Assembly (NCBI GenBank): GCA_018398585.1
Contig: JAGTTD010000014.1
Span: forward strand, 19,157,387 to 19,221,386
Reading direction: 5' to 3'
Source: Simmondsia chinensis
Taxonomy: Eukaryota > Streptophyta > Magnoliopsida > Caryophyllales > Simmondsiaceae
DNA length: 64,000 nucleotides
Both the position numbers and the translations under genes were made by a program. The notes under the pieces were generated by a model. The model worked only from the letters and a program-made list of their open reading frames with translations, had not been told where the DNA came from and did not search any database. Positions 61,814 through 64,000 of the stretch are shown piece after piece. How positions within the stretch are numbered: the stretch's first letter is position 1; each line of letters begins with the position of its first letter.

Positions 61814-64000
61814 GAGTCTTAAGACTAGGAGCTGCAACATGGTTTTGGGGGTTGATTGGATGAAGTCTTTTAGTCCAATACTCTTTGATTTCTCTCAACT
61901 AGTAGTATCCTTTGAGAAGGATGGTCTAAAAATTAAGTTACAAGGCATAGTGGAGCAGGGCCAGCTCCAATTTATGAGCGTCAAAAGTTTGCAAAATATT
62001 CTCAAGAAAAGTGATTGCCATTGGGTAGGACAACTCTACTCAATTTCTTTTGTTGCAGTACTTGATCAGGAGGGTGTTGGGGATCCTTTGTATGCCTTGC
62101 TTGAGCAGTACAAAGATTTGTTTGAGCAACCTGAAGAATTACCCACAAGAAGGGAACTTAATCACTCAATTCCACTTATAGAAGGATCCAATCCAGTTAA
62201 TCTACGCCCCTACAAATATCTTCATTCTCAAAAAGATGAGATAGATAGGTAGTTGGATGAGTTGCTAAGGACCAAGTTCATAGGGCATAGTCACAGTCCT
62301 TTTGCATCACCGGTGATTTTTGGGAAAAAGAAGGATGGGACATCAAGAATGTGTATTGATTATTGCCAATTGAACTCCCTTACAGTCATGGACAAGTTTC
62401 CAATTCCTATTATTGATGATTTTCTTGATGAACTCTATGGAGCATGTTACTTCTCCAAGTAGGATCTTCGACAAGGAAATTATAAAATAAGAGTACAAGA
62501 ACGAGACATTCATAAGACAGCATTTAGTACACATTCAAGGGCATTATGAATTGGTAGTAATGCCTTTTGGATTGTCCAATGCACCAGCAACTTTTCAAGC
62601 TTTGATGAACAAGTTGTTCAAGGCCTATTTGAGGAAGTTTGTCCTTGTTTTCTTTGACAACATACTAGTTTATAGTCCTGCATTGTAGCAACACTTTGAG
62701 CACTTGAGACTAGTTTTTCAAACTATGAGAGAACACAAGTTGTTTGCTAAGCTCTTGAAATGTGCTTTTTCCAAGACTCATGCTGAGTATCTGGGTCATA
62801 TTATCTTTGTTAAGGAGTTGCTACAGATGCTAGTAAAGTTCAAGCCATGAAGAGCTGGCCTAAGCCCAAATCACTTAAAGAATTAAGGGGATTCTTGGGT
62901 TTAACAGGATATTATCACAAATTCATAGTTGGTTATGGCTTAATTGCTAAGCCTTTGATAGATATATTGAAAAAAGACAGTTTTAACTGGAATGAATAAG
63001 CTAGAGATGCTTTTGAGTTATTGAAGCGAGCTATGACTAAGGCACCGGTCTTATCAGTGCCGTATTTAATCATCCTTTCGCCCTTGAGACACCCTTGGTA
63101 TTGGGGCAGTGCTTTCACAAAATGGGGGACCCCTGGCATATCAAAGCCAAGCATTAGGGCCTAAGAACTAGAAGCTGTCCATCTATGAGAAAGAGTACAT
63201 GGAAATACTTCTAGCTTTTCAAAAGTGGCGGCATTACTTAGAAGGCCATCAGTTTGTGATCAAAACTGATCACCAGAGCCTCAAATACCTATTAGAGCAA
63301 AGGATTTCTATAAGAGTTGAAAGGAAAGGGCTGATGAAGATGATAGGATTGGAATACACCATCGAGTATAGAAAAGGGGCAAAAAATATTGTGGTTGATG
63401 CTCTTTCTAGGCGTGTGGACGAAGGGGAATTAGAGGACATAGAAGATGCTTTGTGTGCTGCAGTCACTCAAGTGATACCCCTATGGATGATTGAAGTAAT
63501 TAAGTCCTATGAGCAAGATGATTTTGCTCAATCGCACATTATTCCTCATTGCATCCAGCCTTTGTCTGCAAGTTTAGATGCAGGTGTGGCTGTTAGTAAG
63601 GGAATAATCAGAATCAGTGGTAGGATTTATGTGGGTAGAAGCAGTGAGTTGAGGAGGCAAATTATTGTAGCCTCTCATGATTCTCCATGGGGTGGACACT
63701 CTGGAATGGAGGGAACATATCAAACAATTAAGCAATACTTCCATTGGCTAGGGTTGAAGAAGGATGTGCAAGAATTTGTGCAACAATGCGAGACCTGTCA
63801 ACAGATCAAGGTGGAACACACTCCTTATAAGGGGTTGCTGTAGCTTGTACCAATTCCTGAAGGTCCCTGGAACTATATCAATATGGATTTTATCAAAGGA
63901 CTACCTAAGTCTGAAGGATGGGAAATCATTTGGGTAGTACTAGATCGTTTAACTCGGTATGGACACTTCATTGCACTCCATCATCCAATTACTGCAAAAA
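61814..64000 (+). pseudogene. E3 protease end, RT, RNase H and integrase (cut by window end)
   Basis: NMVLGVDWMKSFSPILFDF ends protease. [40 protein letters not shown], then [12 protein letters not shown] where FFDD is normal, so the second catalytic Asp is Asn. Then [22 protein letters not shown]. RNase H: QKWRHYLEGHQFVIKTDHQSLKYLLEQ. Integrase zinc finger HDSPWGGHSGMEGTYQ...CETCQQIK and core NMDFIKGLPKSEG at the window end. Stops at about 62250, 62461, 62998 and 63841, frameshifts near 62530 and 62810 and around 63060-63180. Confidence 0.92.

Larger units (their letters stand above)
45244..64000 (+). mobile_element. E3: chromovirus-like Ty3/gypsy element, split by F and G, 3' end outside window
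   Basis: A 5' LTR (45244-45627), Met-tRNA primer site, gag (45763-46871), gag-protease linker (51811-52117) and protease-RT-RNase H-integrase (61814-64000). F and the G dimer sit between the parts. Removing each insertion and one duplication copy rejoins the reading. The host D is cut in gag. Integrase continues past base 64000, so the 3' LTR and target duplication cannot be checked. Confidence 0.92.

Overview
This window is plant nuclear DNA, most likely from a dicot, made almost entirely of nested transposable elements. The evidence is Ty3/gypsy LTR retrotransposons of three plant types (chromovirus-like elements primed by initiator Met-tRNA, Athila-like gag-protease elements, and Tat-like elements with two RNase H domains), a plant L1-type LINE, tRNA-derived SINEs, and many decayed reading frames. 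I see no convincing host gene, tRNA, rRNA, CRISPR or prokaryotic feature. Every retroelement reading frame is broken by stops or frameshifts, or lacks an essential domain.

Left third (1-26372). A plus-strand Tat-like element (B, 16929-23712) was split by an Athila-like gag-protease element (A, 3359-16928). A was then hit by two chromoviruses (E1, 1-3358, cut by the window edge; E2, 3890-9233, complete with GGCGT target duplication), by an antisense LINE that keeps ORF1 only (10640-13411), and by a SINE with two tRNA-like heads (14941-15172). B also carries a 181-bp mini LTR (19991-20171), a SINE (21197-21483) and two in-frame tandem duplications. After B's pol comes an antisense reading-frame remnant and a degenerate repeat field.

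Middle (26373-45243). A minus-strand Athila-like element (C, 26373-38151) has both LTRs but again only gag and protease. Its gag is split by a 2033-bp solo LTR of A's family (33997-36029, AGGAT duplication). Its 3' LTR carries a 1.9-kb foreign block between 39-bp direct repeats. To its right are a ~60-bp minisatellite and a minus-strand Tat-like gag-pol (D, 40239-45243).

Right third (45244-64000). A plus-strand chromovirus (E3) splits D and runs off the window. E3 is interrupted by a minus-strand chromovirus with an RT deletion (F, 46872-51805) and by a tandem dimer G (52118-61813) of the form LTR-internal-LTR-internal-LTR. G has three LTRs of exactly 390 bp and one GAGTC duplication outside. 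Each G unit has chromovirus-like ends and a gag-like coiled-coil start, but no recognisable protease, RT, RNase H or integrase. In their place are about 3 kb of reading frames I do not recognise, present in both units. This is the most unusual object in the window.

How the parts relate: intact plant elements of the same clades elsewhere in the genome would have to supply pol functions in trans for A, C and G. By hand count the LTR pairs of E2, F and G are about 93-96% identical, so these insertions are not recent but are younger than the heavily decayed B and D.
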